Of a stretch of 59,319 nt of DNA, positions 43,692-52,692 are shown piece by piece. Location: assembly GCA_031383405.1 (NCBI GenBank), contig JANMZO010000259.1, forward strand, positions 1 through 59,319, in the 5' to 3' direction. The notes under the pieces were generated by a model. The model was not told where the DNA came from. It ran no database searches and worked only from the letters and a program-made list of their open reading frames with translations. This DNA is from JANMZO01 sp031383405 (GTDB taxonomy: Bacteria; Actinomycetota; Acidimicrobiia; Acidimicrobiales; JANYDT01). Position 1 is the stretch's first letter; each line of letters starts with the position of its first letter. Made by a program: the position numbers and the translations under genes.

Positions 43692-45146
43692 GTGAGTGAA
43701 TCCGTCGACGTGCTCGTCATCGGTGGTGGCATCTCCGGCCTGTCGGCCGCCTTCTACGTTCAGCGCGCCCGACCCGACGCACGCGTGGTTGTCCTTGAGT
43801 CCTCCGACAGGGTCGGCGGCAAAATAGCAAGCGCGCATATCGCAGGGCTTACCGTCGACTGCGGGCCAGACGCCTTTCTCGCTCGCGTGCCGGGCGCCGT
43901 CGATCTCGCCGCCGAGCTCGGACTCACCGACGAACTCATTGCCCCCGGCACCGGGAAGGCCTGGCTGTGGGCCAGAGGCAAGCTTCGCGCCTTTCCCGAC
44001 GGGCTGGTGCTCGGGGCACCGTCAAAGCCATTCGCCGTGGCCCGATCAGGAATTCTCAGCCCGAAAGGCCTACTCCGGGCCGCGCTCAGCGAGATCATTC
44101 CGACCCGCCTGACCGATACCGAGGATCCGACCGTCGCGTCGGCGATCGGCAAACACCTCGGCCGTGAGGTCGTCGAGCGCCTGGTCGATCCGTTGCTCGG
44201 CGGAATCAACGCGTCCGACTCCAACCGACTCAGCCTGGCTATGGCGGCGCCGAACCTGATGGATGCGGTGAAGCGGCCCTACTTCATGCGTGCACTGCGC
44301 AAGAGCAATGCGGCGGCGCGGCGCGGTGCCATCGGGAGCGAGACGAACGCCGCCGAGAGGCCGATCTTTCTCACGCCCCGCACCGGCATCAGCACGCTTA
44401 TCCAACGACTGGCCGAACGTCTCGGTTCGGCCGTGTTGACGGGCCAGGGGGCGACATCGCTAACACGGTCAGCCGGTGGATCCTGGGTCGTGGCCACCGC
44501 AGACAATGAATGGCAAGCCCAGGAGATCGTGTTCGCGTCGCCGGCTGCTGACACGGCGAAGCTTGTCGCCGACGTCAGCGCCAACGCCGCCTCGCTGCTC
44601 GGACAGATTCGGACCTCGTCCGTCGCCATCGCCCTCCTTGCGTACCCGAAGGAGGCGGTGAACCTCCCACCCGGAAGCGGGGTTCTGGTACCGCGATCTG
44701 AAGGCAAGCTCCTGACCGCGTCGAGTTGGTGGAACCAGAAGTGGCCCCACCTCGACACCAAGGGTCAGGTGCTCATGCGGGCCTCGGCCGGACGTGACGG
44801 CGACACCCGCTTCATAGAGCTCACCGACGAGCAGCTCGTCGAGCACCTTCACCGTGAGCTGAGCGAGATGCTGCCGATCTCTGCGCCGCCCACAGACGCC
44901 CACGTGCAGCGTTGGATCGGTGGCTTCCCTCAGTACGACAGCGGCCACGCGAAGCGGGTCGACGCCATCGAGGCCGCACTCGCCACCGACACCCCGGGTC
45001 TACATCTCACCGGCGCGTCGTATCGGGGCATCGGCATTCCAGCCTGTATCCGTTCGGCCAAGGCCACGGCGGAGAAGGTCGTGAGTTCCCTCGCCAAACC
45101 AACCATCGCCGTGCCCGTTTCGCCGCCAGCAATCGCGCCCGGTTGA
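43692..45146 (+). CDS. hemY: Protoporphyrinogen/coproporphyrinogen III oxidase (HemY type)
   Basis: 484 aa FAD enzyme. Seen: VLVIGGGISGLSAAFY (8-23), DRVGGKIAS, CGPDAFLAR, PLLGGINASDSNRLSLAMAAP, PRTGISTLIQRLAERLG and the C-terminal HLTGASYRGIGIPACIRSA. GTG 43692 has GGGAG six bases upstream and directly follows hemE. In actinobacteria this HemY acts on coproporphyrinogen III in the coproporphyrin-dependent haem route (also called CgoX); I infer the same here. No other haem gene is visible. Confidence 0.94.
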   Translation: MSESVDVLVIGGGISGLSAAFYVQRARPDARVVVLESSDRVGGKIASAHIAGLTVDCGPDAFLARVPGAVDLAAELGLTDELIAPGTGKAWLWARGKLRAFPDGLVLGAPSKPFAVARSGILSPKGLLRAALSEIIPTRLTDTEDPTVASAIGKHLGREVVERLVDPLLGGINASDSNRLSLAMAAPNLMDAVKRPYFMRALRKSNAAARRGAIGSETNAAERPIFLTPRTGISTLIQRLAERLGSAVLTGQGATSLTRSAGGSWVVATADNEWQAQEIVFASPAADTAKLVADVSANAASLLGQIRTSSVAIALLAYPKEAVNLPPGSGVLVPRSEGKLLTASSWWNQKWPHLDTKGQVLMRASAGRDGDTRFIELTDEQLVEHLHRELSEMLPISAPPTDAHVQRWIGGFPQYDSGHAKRVDAIEAALATDTPGLHLTGASYRGIGIPACIRSAKATAEKVVSSLAKPTIAVPVSPPAIAPG

Positions 45147-45177
45147 ATCTTGGGTCATTGGTCATGGGTCCTGAGTC

Positions 45178-46149
45178 ATGAGCGGTGAGGCGATGCCCTA
45201 CGATCTCGCTCCCATGCTGGCGACGCAGGGGGTTCTCCCCGAGGGTGGCGATTGGGTGTACGAGGTCAAATGGGACGGCGTCCGGGGACTGATCGCCATC
45301 GATGCCTCATCGCCTACTCCGATCCGCGTGACGACCCGCCTCGGCAACGACGCGACCGGTGCATATCCCGAACTCCGAAGCCTTCCCGACATGCTCGGCG
45401 ACACGGCCGTACTTCTCGACGGGGAGATCGTCGCGTTCGATCAAGGCAAGCCCTCGTTCGGCAAGATCCAGGAGCGGATCGGCGTACGCGGACGCGACGC
45501 GGAAGCACGCGCGCTTATGAATCCTGTCGTGTTCGTGATATTCGACATCCTCCACCTCAACGGCCATTCCACCCGTTCGCTTCCCCAACGCAATCGTCGG
45601 GCGCTGCTCGAACAGCTCCCCCTCGATGCGGGTAGGTCATGGCGGCTGTCGAGTGTCTACGACGACGGCGGAATGCTCTTCGATTCGACGCGAGCTGCGG
45701 ACCTTGAGGGCATCGTGGCCAAACGTAGCGATGCGCCTTACCGACCGGGCGTACGGTCGTCGGCGTGGATCAAGATCAAGCACAACACCGTCGGCGAGTT
45801 CGTGATCGGCGGCTGGGTGCCGGGCGAAGGCCGACGCGAGCAGGCGATGGGCGCACTTATCCTGGGGCTCCGCTCAGGCAACGACCCACACTCGCCCCTG
45901 ACCTTCGTCGGAAAAGTCGGAACCGGATTCACCGCAGCGGAGCTCGACCGAATCCACGACCTCCTCAAACCGCTTCGACAGCCGACCCGACCGTTCATCC
46001 AAGACCCGGGAGAACGGACCGCCGTCTGGGTCGAACCAACCGAGTCCTGCCGCGTCGAGTTTCACGAATGGACACACGCAGGGATAGTGAGGCTCCCCTC
46101 GTACAAAGGCATGGTGAAGCGAACCGTGGAAGGGGGAACCTCCGAATAG
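45178..46149 (+). CDS. ATP-dependent DNA ligase (LigD ligase-domain/LigC type)
   Basis: 323 aa. Nucleotidyltransferase motif I EVKWDGVRG with adenylated Lys31, then LLDGEIVAFD, FVIFDILHLNG, LEGIVAKRSDAPYRPG, WIKIKH. An OB domain follows (EFVIGGWVPGEG, LTFVGKVGTGFTAAELD). It seals nicks using ATP. The layout fits the ligase domain of LigD-type NHEJ proteins, here as a separate polypeptide without polymerase or phosphoesterase domains. ATG 45178 or 45193 could start it. It lies upstream of ku and a separate polymerase domain, so it is the NHEJ ligase by context. Confidence 0.92.
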   Translation: MSGEAMPYDLAPMLATQGVLPEGGDWVYEVKWDGVRGLIAIDASSPTPIRVTTRLGNDATGAYPELRSLPDMLGDTAVLLDGEIVAFDQGKPSFGKIQERIGVRGRDAEARALMNPVVFVIFDILHLNGHSTRSLPQRNRRALLEQLPLDAGRSWRLSSVYDDGGMLFDSTRAADLEGIVAKRSDAPYRPGVRSSAWIKIKHNTVGEFVIGGWVPGEGRREQAMGALILGLRSGNDPHSPLTFVGKVGTGFTAAELDRIHDLLKPLRQPTRPFIQDPGERTAVWVEPTESCRVEFHEWTHAGIVRLPSYKGMVKRTVEGGTSE

Positions 46150-46258
46150 CACGTACCGACGACGACCTGACCTCCGGCTACACGCGGACAGCCGGACCCA
46201 ACCACCCGCCAAGATGTACCCGACTCGGCCGAAACAGCGGCATATCCAGGCCAAAAGA
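46150..46258. other. Spacer between ligase gene and the repeats before ku
   Basis: About 110 bases after the ligase stop with no gene or hairpin I can support. The following 46259-46320 holds tandem repeats and then the ku leader. Confidence 0.3.
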
Positions 46259-46320
46259 GGCGGGTTGGGTACGAACAGCAGGCGGGTTGGGTATGAACCG
46301 CAGGCGGTTGGGTACCGCTG
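46259..46320. repeat. Three direct repeats (about 22 bp) upstream of ku
   Basis: Unit 1 GGCGGGTTGGGTACGAACAG plus CA (46259-46280), unit 2 with two substitutions (46281-46302), and a shortened third copy (46303-46320). They end 97 bases before the Ku start. Spacing of two helical turns per unit is compatible with binding of a regulator to one face of the DNA. Confidence 0.75.
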
Positions 46321-46417
46321 ATACTGGGATCACCGGTGTGGAACCATGGCCCCGGACCGGGCCGGGCTTAGTACGATCGCTTGAGTCTCAACCCGCCGCA
46401 CGAACCCGGAGAACACC

Positions 46418-47218
46418 ATGGCCCCTCGCCCGATCTGGACCGGCACCATCAGCTTCGCTCTGCTCAGCGTTCCGGTGAAGCTCTACAGTGCCACACGGTC
46501 GAAAGACATCAGCTTCAATCAGATCGAGAAGTCGACCGGTACGCGCATCAAGCAGAAGAAGGTGTCGTCGGTGACCGGTGAGGAGGTGGCTTCGGAAGAC
46601 ATCGTGAAGGGTTACAAGCTCGGTGGGGATTCGTATGTGCTCATTGAATCCGACGAACTTGACGCTCTGGCCCCCCGCGACGCTGCGAACGAAAAGACCA
46701 TCCGCATCCTCGACTTCGTAAAGCTGGAGGAGATCGACCCCGTCTATTTCGAAAAGGCCTACTACATCGCTCCGGAGAGGGGTGGGCTGAGGCCCTATGC
46801 CCTGCTCGCCAAGGCCATGCAGGTAACCGGTAAGGTCGCCATCGCCAAGGTCGTCATGCACAACCGGGAGTACCTCACGGCCATTCGGACAGTTGGAAAT
46901 GCCCTTTGCCTGGAAACGATGCTGTTCGGCGACGAGGTTGTGTCTCCATCGGAAATCGACGGCATCCCCGACTCCGGAATCGAGATCTCGGAGAAGGAAC
47001 TCGACATGGCGAAAATGCTGGTCGAAACATCGGCGAGTGACTTCGAACCCGACAAGTACCGAGATGAGTACCGCGACCGGGTCATGGCCATGATCGACGC
47101 CAAAGCGGCCGGGCAGACGTTCGAAGCACCGAAGTCCGAGGAGCCAGCCAAGGTGGTCGATCTCATGGCCGCACTCGAAGCCAGCCTCGCGGCCGCCAAG
47201 GCGCGAAAGGCTTCCTAG
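46418..47218 (+). CDS. ku: Ku, non-homologous end-joining protein
   Basis: 266 aa bacterial Ku. Seen: RPIWTGTISFALLSVPVKLY at the start, the beta-barrel core with YVLIESDELDALAP, and YYIAPERGGLRPYALLAKAM. The C-terminal arm ends in an Ala/Lys-rich tail (AALEASLAAAKARKAS), which in other Ku proteins helps DNA binding. Homodimers encircle broken DNA ends and recruit LigD activities. GGAG lies six bases before ATG 46418. Flanked by split LigD parts. Assignment is firm. Confidence 0.96.
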   Translation: MAPRPIWTGTISFALLSVPVKLYSATRSKDISFNQIEKSTGTRIKQKKVSSVTGEEVASEDIVKGYKLGGDSYVLIESDELDALAPRDAANEKTIRILDFVKLEEIDPVYFEKAYYIAPERGGLRPYALLAKAMQVTGKVAIAKVVMHNREYLTAIRTVGNALCLETMLFGDEVVSPSEIDGIPDSGIEISEKELDMAKMLVETSASDFEPDKYRDEYRDRVMAMIDAKAAGQTFEAPKSEEPAKVVDLMAALEASLAAAKARKAS

Positions 47219-47296
47219 CCCGCAGTGCGCGCAGGGGCCGATCCACCATTGTGATGAGCCGACGCAAACCCATATCACCGTGACCGGGACACCGTT

Positions 47297-48139
47297 ATGA
47301 GTGAAACCTTTGTGGAGATAGAGGGGCGCACGCTGAAGCTGACGAATCTCGACAAGGTGCTCTTCCCCAATGGCTTCACCAAAGGCCAGATGATTGACTA
47401 CTACGTGCGCATAGCACCGCGCATGCTTCCTCATCTGAGTGGACGCAACGTTACGATGGTCCGGTGGCCCGATGGGGTCAACGGTCAACACTTCTTCGCA
47501 AAAGCCATGCCCAGCCATGCGCCCGATTGGATTGAGCGCGTGAAGCTCAAAGACAACACCTACATAGTGTGTCGGGACCTGCCGACCCTGGTGTTCATGG
47601 CCAACCTGGCCGCCCTCGAACTTCACGTACCGATGCACCGGATCGCCGACGGCAACGAAAATCCCGACGATCTCGTGTTCGACCTCGACCCCGGACCCGG
47701 CACCGACATCGGGACATGTTGTGATGTGGCGCTTCTCATTCGCGATTTCATCCAACCGCTCGGACTCGAGACGCGGGCCAAAACCAGCGGCTCCAAAGGC
47801 ATGCAGATCTATGCGCGCATACCACCAACAATGGGCTACGGCGGAACAACGGGTACCACCGAGTTCGCGAAACGACTCGCCGAAGGCTTGGAAGCGGCGC
47901 ACCCCAATCTCATTGTCTCGAAGATGACGAAAGAGCTGAGGACCGGAAAAGTTCTCATCGATTGGAGCCAAAACGTTCGAGCGAAGACCACCGTCTGCGT
48001 ATGGTCGCTTCGCGCCCGCGGGGAGCCCACCGTGTCAACTCCGGTCAGCTGGGAAGAGATCGAAGCTTCTGTGAACACCCCAAACCTACGTTTCACCGCT
48101 GACCAGGCACTCGAGCGACCCGACCTCTGGGCCCGATGA
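47297..48139 (+). CDS. LigD-type NHEJ polymerase/primase domain protein
   Basis: 280 aa. Seen: LTNLDKVLFP, HFFAKAMPSHAPDWIE, and the active-site DLDPGPG with Asp129 and Asp131. Then the nucleotide-binding KTSGSKGMQIY (162-172) and VLIDWSQN with the third metal Asp222. It fills gaps at broken ends, preferring ribonucleotides. In many bacteria this domain is fused to the ligase in LigD; here it is free-standing. Located 78 bases after ku on the same strand. Confidence 0.94.
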   Translation: MSETFVEIEGRTLKLTNLDKVLFPNGFTKGQMIDYYVRIAPRMLPHLSGRNVTMVRWPDGVNGQHFFAKAMPSHAPDWIERVKLKDNTYIVCRDLPTLVFMANLAALELHVPMHRIADGNENPDDLVFDLDPGPGTDIGTCCDVALLIRDFIQPLGLETRAKTSGSKGMQIYARIPPTMGYGGTTGTTEFAKRLAEGLEAAHPNLIVSKMTKELRTGKVLIDWSQNVRAKTTVCVWSLRARGEPTVSTPVSWEEIEASVNTPNLRFTADQALERPDLWAR

Positions 48140-48199
48140 CGAGTCGCCCGCCCGACTTCGTGCACGGTAGACCGTCAGCTGATGTCAGGATGAAGTGTG

Positions 48200-49150
48200 A
48201 TGAACGTGGGCCCGTCAAACAACGTCACCGCCACTGAGCTCGGGCGCCAGCTCGAATCCCAGCTTCGGGAAGTCATCTTCGGGGCCGAGTACACGCTTCA
48301 CCTGGTGGTCGCGACGCTCCTGGCCGGGGGTCACGTACTGCTGGAAGATCGACCCGGCGTAGGTAAGACGCTTCTTGCCAAAGCCGTCGCGGCGTCAATC
48401 GGCGGCACCAGTGCACGGGTGCAGGGCAGCATCGACGTCCTTCCCAGTGACATCACCGGTTCACTTATCCTCACGCCCGGCCAGGCTGACCCGTTCCGTT
48501 TCCTCGAAGGGCCGGTGTTCCATAACGTCTTGTTGATCGACGAACTGAATCGGATCTCACCCCGGGCTCAGGCGGCACTGCTCGAAGCCATGGAAGAGCG
48601 GAGCGTCACGATCAACGGCGCGCAGCAGGCACTTCCCGTCCCCTTCACCGTGTTCGCCTCCCAGAACCACTCTTCTTCGACGGGGACCTACCCCTTGCTG
48701 CAGGGCCAGATCGACCGGTTCATGATCGGGGTGACCATGGGAATGCCTTCACCACAGCAGGAATCATCGCTGCTTCTCGGAGAGCGGGGCACGGCGAAGT
48801 TGCACGACCTTCGACCGGTCACGACCCCCCAAGAATTGCTCTGCGCACAGAAGGAAACCGCGACGGTCTACGTCGATCAGCGGATCGCCGACTATCTCGT
48901 TTCGCTCGCGACGTTCACCCGCACCCAGATGGGCGCGTCCGCCGGAGCGTCACCGCGTGCCAGCCTCATGGCCCTTGCGCTGTCCAAAGCACTGGCGGTC
49001 CTCGACGGGCGAGACTACGTAAGTCCCGACGACATACAGAACGCGTTGTTTCCTGCGTGGGGAATGCGGCTTCATCGTGACCAAACTGAGCAGTCGGCGC
49101 GCCGGCTTATTGCGGGCTACCTCGCCGCCGTGCCCACGCCGAGGGTGTAG
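48200..49150 (+). CDS. MoxR-family AAA+ ATPase
   Basis: 316 aa. Walker A EDRPGVGKTLLAKAVA (about 49-64), Walker B LLIDELNRISPRAQAALLEAMEE, sensor segment FTVFASQNHSS, and arginine-finger region QGQIDRFMI. MoxR proteins act as chaperones that assemble or insert cofactors into target complexes, usually with DUF58 and VWA or transglutaminase neighbours, as here. ATG 48200 follows a GTG at 48197; either may start. First of the three-gene MoxR-DUF58-transglutaminase operon. Confidence 0.94.
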   Translation: MNVGPSNNVTATELGRQLESQLREVIFGAEYTLHLVVATLLAGGHVLLEDRPGVGKTLLAKAVAASIGGTSARVQGSIDVLPSDITGSLILTPGQADPFRFLEGPVFHNVLLIDELNRISPRAQAALLEAMEERSVTINGAQQALPVPFTVFASQNHSSSTGTYPLLQGQIDRFMIGVTMGMPSPQQESSLLLGERGTAKLHDLRPVTTPQELLCAQKETATVYVDQRIADYLVSLATFTRTQMGASAGASPRASLMALALSKALAVLDGRDYVSPDDIQNALFPAWGMRLHRDQTEQSARRLIAGYLAAVPTPRV

Positions 49151-49161
49151 GTGCCGGTCGC

Positions 49162-50193
49162 GTGAGGAACGAAGCCGCTGGCGCAACCAAGCGTCGCAAA
49201 CGCTGGCTCATGACCCCGTTCGGCTGGTGCATGTTGACGCTCGGTCTTGCGGCGCTGCTGCTGCCGCGCCGGACTTTTGGACCCGAGGACCCACGCCCGG
49301 TCGTCGGCATCGCCTTTCTCGTTCTTCTACTTACCGAAGCGGTTATGCTCAGAGCCCGGGACGGGGCAATCGACGGAACCGCAACAGTCGCCCCTATTCT
49401 CGAAGTGGGCCGGGACCACCCGATCGAGATCCACGCGCACGGGTTCGCATCGGGAGTGTTACGCGTCCGCCATTTTTCGACTGCGGTCGTTGATTCCGAC
49501 GGGCATGCCACCTTGTACTGGAGCCCGAGACGGCGAGGCATCTTCCGGCTCCGCGACGTTCGGTTGTGCATCGGGGGACCGTTCGGACTTCTCGAACGGA
49601 CGAAGGAACTCGCCCCCAACGAGCACGGGGTTGTGTGTGTCGGACCCAGCCGGATCACCCTCGACCCGACCGCTTGGTCGGAGGCGGCTTCAACATTGCG
49701 TTGGCCCGACGATGAACCCGAAGAACTTCACGGCGTACGCCTCTATACGCCGGGCGACGATGTTCGCTCTATCCACTGGCGGCTCAGCGCCCGAGAGGGG
49801 CGACCCATGATAACGACCACTATTGCACCCATTGTCGCTACCCGAGTCGCGGTCGATTTAGGCCCGTCCAACGGACCGAAGGCGGAGCGATTTGCTCAAA
49901 TTGCTGCGTCGATTCTTGATCAGATGATTCAGCGGGGACCAATTGCTCTGGTCGTTCGTGACAGTCAGGGCATCGCACTGCTCGACATCGCCACTTCGGA
50001 CGACGTGAGCGCATCGCTGGCCGCGGCCGTACCCGGTGAGCCCGTTCCCCTCGATGACATCGTTGCCTATGTGGGTGCGTGGCGAAACGACCTCGACGAA
50101 GCTCGTCGACGGGGCATTCTTGTCGTAAGCGACGACTATGATCCCACGAACATTCCTCGGCCCACGGCGACCCGACCCGGGGTCCTTCTATGA
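49162..50193 (+). CDS. DUF58 membrane protein
   Basis: 343 aa from GTG 49162. Two membrane helices near the start (PFGWCMLTLGLAALLLP and VVGIAFLVLLLTEAVML). A beta-rich region (HARG-like HGFASGVLRVRHF) comes next, followed by the DUF58 signature YTPGDDVRSIHWRLSAREGR (about 196-215). DUF58 proteins pair with MoxR ATPases; the exact job is unknown. The stop overlaps the transglutaminase start (ATGA, 50190-50193). Interpretation from operon context is standard. Confidence 0.9.
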   Translation: MRNEAAGATKRRKRWLMTPFGWCMLTLGLAALLLPRRTFGPEDPRPVVGIAFLVLLLTEAVMLRARDGAIDGTATVAPILEVGRDHPIEIHAHGFASGVLRVRHFSTAVVDSDGHATLYWSPRRRGIFRLRDVRLCIGGPFGLLERTKELAPNEHGVVCVGPSRITLDPTAWSEAASTLRWPDDEPEELHGVRLYTPGDDVRSIHWRLSAREGRPMITTTIAPIVATRVAVDLGPSNGPKAERFAQIAASILDQMIQRGPIALVVRDSQGIALLDIATSDDVSASLAAAVPGEPVPLDDIVAYVGAWRNDLDEARRRGILVVSDDYDPTNIPRPTATRPGVLL

Positions 50194-52427
50194 ATCGGGG
50201 CCAAACGAACCCGGGGGATTTCTCCAGCGACCGCAACTCCAGCCTGGCGATCCGGGCGCTAACTCTGTCGGTGTTCACCGGAACTCAAATACTCAGCCGT
50301 CTTTCGGTCGGATCGTTGGATATAGCGGAAATTATATTTGGTTTCGTGTCATTCATAGTGTTGGCTTCGATGCTGGTGACCAGTCAGAATATTGCTATAT
50401 CACCGCTCGTTGGTCTCGGAGCGGGCTCCTCCCGACTGGCTGCTTTCCTGACGCGCGCTCCTCGAGCGAGGAAGTGGGTCCTCCTCTTCGCAAGCATCGC
50501 CCTCGCCCTGATTCCAAGACTCGAAGCGAGCGGATTCAAGGCATTCGGCATGTCATCGCGCCTCCTGCTCGGCGCCGCGGTCACCGCAGTGGTGGGGGAG
50601 CACGCAAACCGCTGGCTCCTCGGTGTTTCGGTGTTGACCATTGTCCTGCACCCGTGGAACCATCCCAACACCGTCACGCTCATCTTTGTGGGGCTGATCA
50701 TGCTGGGCATCGCGTTGAGCACCCGGGCGGAGAGTGAATCGTCCACGTCACGCATTCCGGAAACGAGTGGCTCCGGCTTGCCGTCGTATCCCTTCGGAGG
50801 ACATCGGTCGACGGCAACTGTGATCGGCGCGATTGCGCTGTCCCTCTTGACAGCAACCCTGCTGCGCGGTCAAGCCCGACAGTTGGCTTGGAGCCCCAAC
50901 GGCACGAACCGAACCGGTGACAGCATCGGGTCTGCGGGCGATAAGAACACCCCTCGGGAACGGTTCCGCGCGTTGAGCGCCGACTCTCAACTCGATCTGG
51001 CTTACAGACCGACGAGAAGCACTCAGGAGGTCATGACCCTCTTCACCACGCAGGCGACTCCCGCGTTCCTACGCGCACAGACCTTCGACCGCTGGACCGG
51101 AAAAACCTGGAAGGCCAGTGAGTCGACGACGAATGAGGACCTTGTCCAGTCCGGTATCTGGTTGGTACGACCCTCGTATCGCGACCAGTTGTCCGCGTTC
51201 ATGCAGCAACGTCGAGGCCGTAACCCTGCGAACGAACCGACCCTCGGCCCCGACGGGGTGAGGCAGATGGTGATCCAAACCAAGGTCATCTTCAACGGCT
51301 ACACGCCGGTGCCCATTGAGCCGGTGGCCATGGCCGCCGACAGCGACCGGCCAACCAGCCAATGGCGGTCCGATGGAACGATCACCTCTGATGGCGCGGG
51401 ACCGAGTGTCTATGTCGTGGTGAACGTTCCGAGCGCGGTCACCGGGATCGACCTCTCCCGGACGGACCTCCTCGGCGCAACGCACATTTCGACAAGAACC
51501 AAAGCACTCGCCGCCCAGATCGTCCGGGGGTTGGCCACTCCGGAGGCGAAGGCCCGTGCGATAAGCGCGTGGGTCACCACCAACATTCAGTACGACCTAT
51601 CGGTTGACCGTCCCGCGGCGGGCACTGACCCCATCGACGAGTTGCTGTTCCGGTCCAAAGCTGGATCATGTACCCATTTCGCTACGGCGACAGCCGCCCT
51701 CTTGCGTTCAGTCGGTGTTCCGGCCCGCATTGCCACGGGATTTGTCGGGCAGACGCAGATCGCGCCGAACCAGATATCGGTCCTGGCGAAAGATGCCCAT
51801 GCCTGGGCCGAGATTCCCCTGATCGGCGGTGGTTGGGCAGTCAACGACACGACACTCGGGGCCACCGAGGTGGGTCCTTCACGTGAGACGATCCCCGCCC
51901 GGACGATCCTGTCGATCCTGGCGTTGACCGGGTTCGCCATCGCGGTACTGGTGATCTACCGCCGTCGACGCGCAGGTCAAAAAGTATCGGCTGACGCGCG
52001 AATCTGGGACGACCTGATTTCGATCGGACGACTGCTCGACCGCCATCCGACCGAACCGCTGAGCTATTGCCGATTCTCGGAGTCGCTCGACCGGGAACTC
52101 GACATGAGCGGCACGTTGGCCCGAGTCGGCGCCGATCTCGATCGGCGAACCTTCGGGCCGCCTCAACTGCCAGACCCCGGTCTTGCGGACGACCGCGTCG
52201 AGGCGGTACAACGCGTTCTTGTGGCGGCGAGGGCGAGCGCCAAAGCAGTTCGGAAGCGAACGAGCACGACGCTCCGCGAACAACGCAGGGCCGGACGACG
52301 GGCCGGACGACGGCGTTATCGTCGGAGAGAGGTCGGGTTGCCCCGTCGAACGCCGGATGACGAACCTCCCGAAATATCCGGCCCGACGGATCAGGTCACC
52401 GGGCAGTCGTCGGGTATCAAAGGTTGA
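50190..52427 (+). CDS. TgpA-like membrane transglutaminase
   Basis: 745 aa. Five to six N-terminal membrane helices to about residue 230, then an extracellular transglutaminase core with the Cys-His-Asp triad: Cys494 in KAGSCTHFATATAALL, His537 in AKDAHAWAEIP and Asp553 in WAVNDTTLG. One more membrane helix follows near 573-590 (ILALTGFAIAVLVIY), then a cytosolic Arg-rich tail with repeated RRAGRR. In P. aeruginosa the TgpA homologue is essential and periplasmic. Substrate unknown; cell-wall proteins are likely. It ends a MoxR-DUF58 operon. Confidence 0.9.
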   Translation: MNRGQTNPGDFSSDRNSSLAIRALTLSVFTGTQILSRLSVGSLDIAEIIFGFVSFIVLASMLVTSQNIAISPLVGLGAGSSRLAAFLTRAPRARKWVLLFASIALALIPRLEASGFKAFGMSSRLLLGAAVTAVVGEHANRWLLGVSVLTIVLHPWNHPNTVTLIFVGLIMLGIALSTRAESESSTSRIPETSGSGLPSYPFGGHRSTATVIGAIALSLLTATLLRGQARQLAWSPNGTNRTGDSIGSAGDKNTPRERFRALSADSQLDLAYRPTRSTQEVMTLFTTQATPAFLRAQTFDRWTGKTWKASESTTNEDLVQSGIWLVRPSYRDQLSAFMQQRRGRNPANEPTLGPDGVRQMVIQTKVIFNGYTPVPIEPVAMAADSDRPTSQWRSDGTITSDGAGPSVYVVVNVPSAVTGIDLSRTDLLGATHISTRTKALAAQIVRGLATPEAKARAISAWVTTNIQYDLSVDRPAAGTDPIDELLFRSKAGSCTHFATATAALLRSVGVPARIATGFVGQTQIAPNQISVLAKDAHAWAEIPLIGGGWAVNDTTLGATEVGPSRETIPARTILSILALTGFAIAVLVIYRRRRAGQKVSADARIWDDLISIGRLLDRHPTEPLSYCRFSESLDRELDMSGTLARVGADLDRRTFGPPQLPDPGLADDRVEAVQRVLVAARASAKAVRKRTSTTLREQRRAGRRAGRRRYRRREVGLPRRTPDDEPPEISGPTDQVTGQSSGIKG

Positions 52428-52506
52428 TCGTCCGAAGGATCGCCGGCGGGGGCCACCGCAACGGCAACGTTTGGGCGTGAACCGTCGTAACCAGAGAATC
52501 GACGCA

Positions 52507-52521
52507 GAACTGTCGCAGTTC
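52507..52521. repeat. Small hairpin in the 3' gap of the transglutaminase gene
   Basis: GAACTG, loop TCG, CAGTTC: a perfect 6-bp stem. First of three stem-loops in the 265-base convergent gap (52428-52692). No gene is seen in the gap. Confidence 0.4.
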
Positions 52522-52585
52522 GTTCACACAGATGAAACGTTGCTCCGATACCGTGTTACGTGCCGGTTCGTGGGTACCGGCAGAG

Positions 52586-52652
52586 CGGCACCTCTTGAGG
52601 TGCCGAGTAGTTGCTGCGCAGGGCTTCCCCTGGTCCCGCGCAGCAACTACTC
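52586..52652. terminator. Paired strong hairpins, putative bidirectional terminator
   Basis: Hairpin one: 8-bp stem CGGCACCT / AGGTGCCG with loop CTTG (52586-52605). Directly abutting it, hairpin two has a 15-bp perfect stem: left GAGTAGTTGCTGCGC (52605-52619), right GCGCAGCAACTACTC (52638-52652), 18-base loop. It lies between convergent transglutaminase and deacetylase genes. No T-run, so the mechanism is uncertain. Confidence 0.6.
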
Positions 52653-52692
52653 ACCTCCGCTCAAGGCCAGACGCTCCTTCGGAACGGTTGGG

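Noticed and set aside
46388..47971. 527-codon minus-strand ORF opposite ku and the polymerase gene
   Set aside because: It mirrors two well-supported genes on the plus strand and has no protein family features; a GC-rich antisense shadow.
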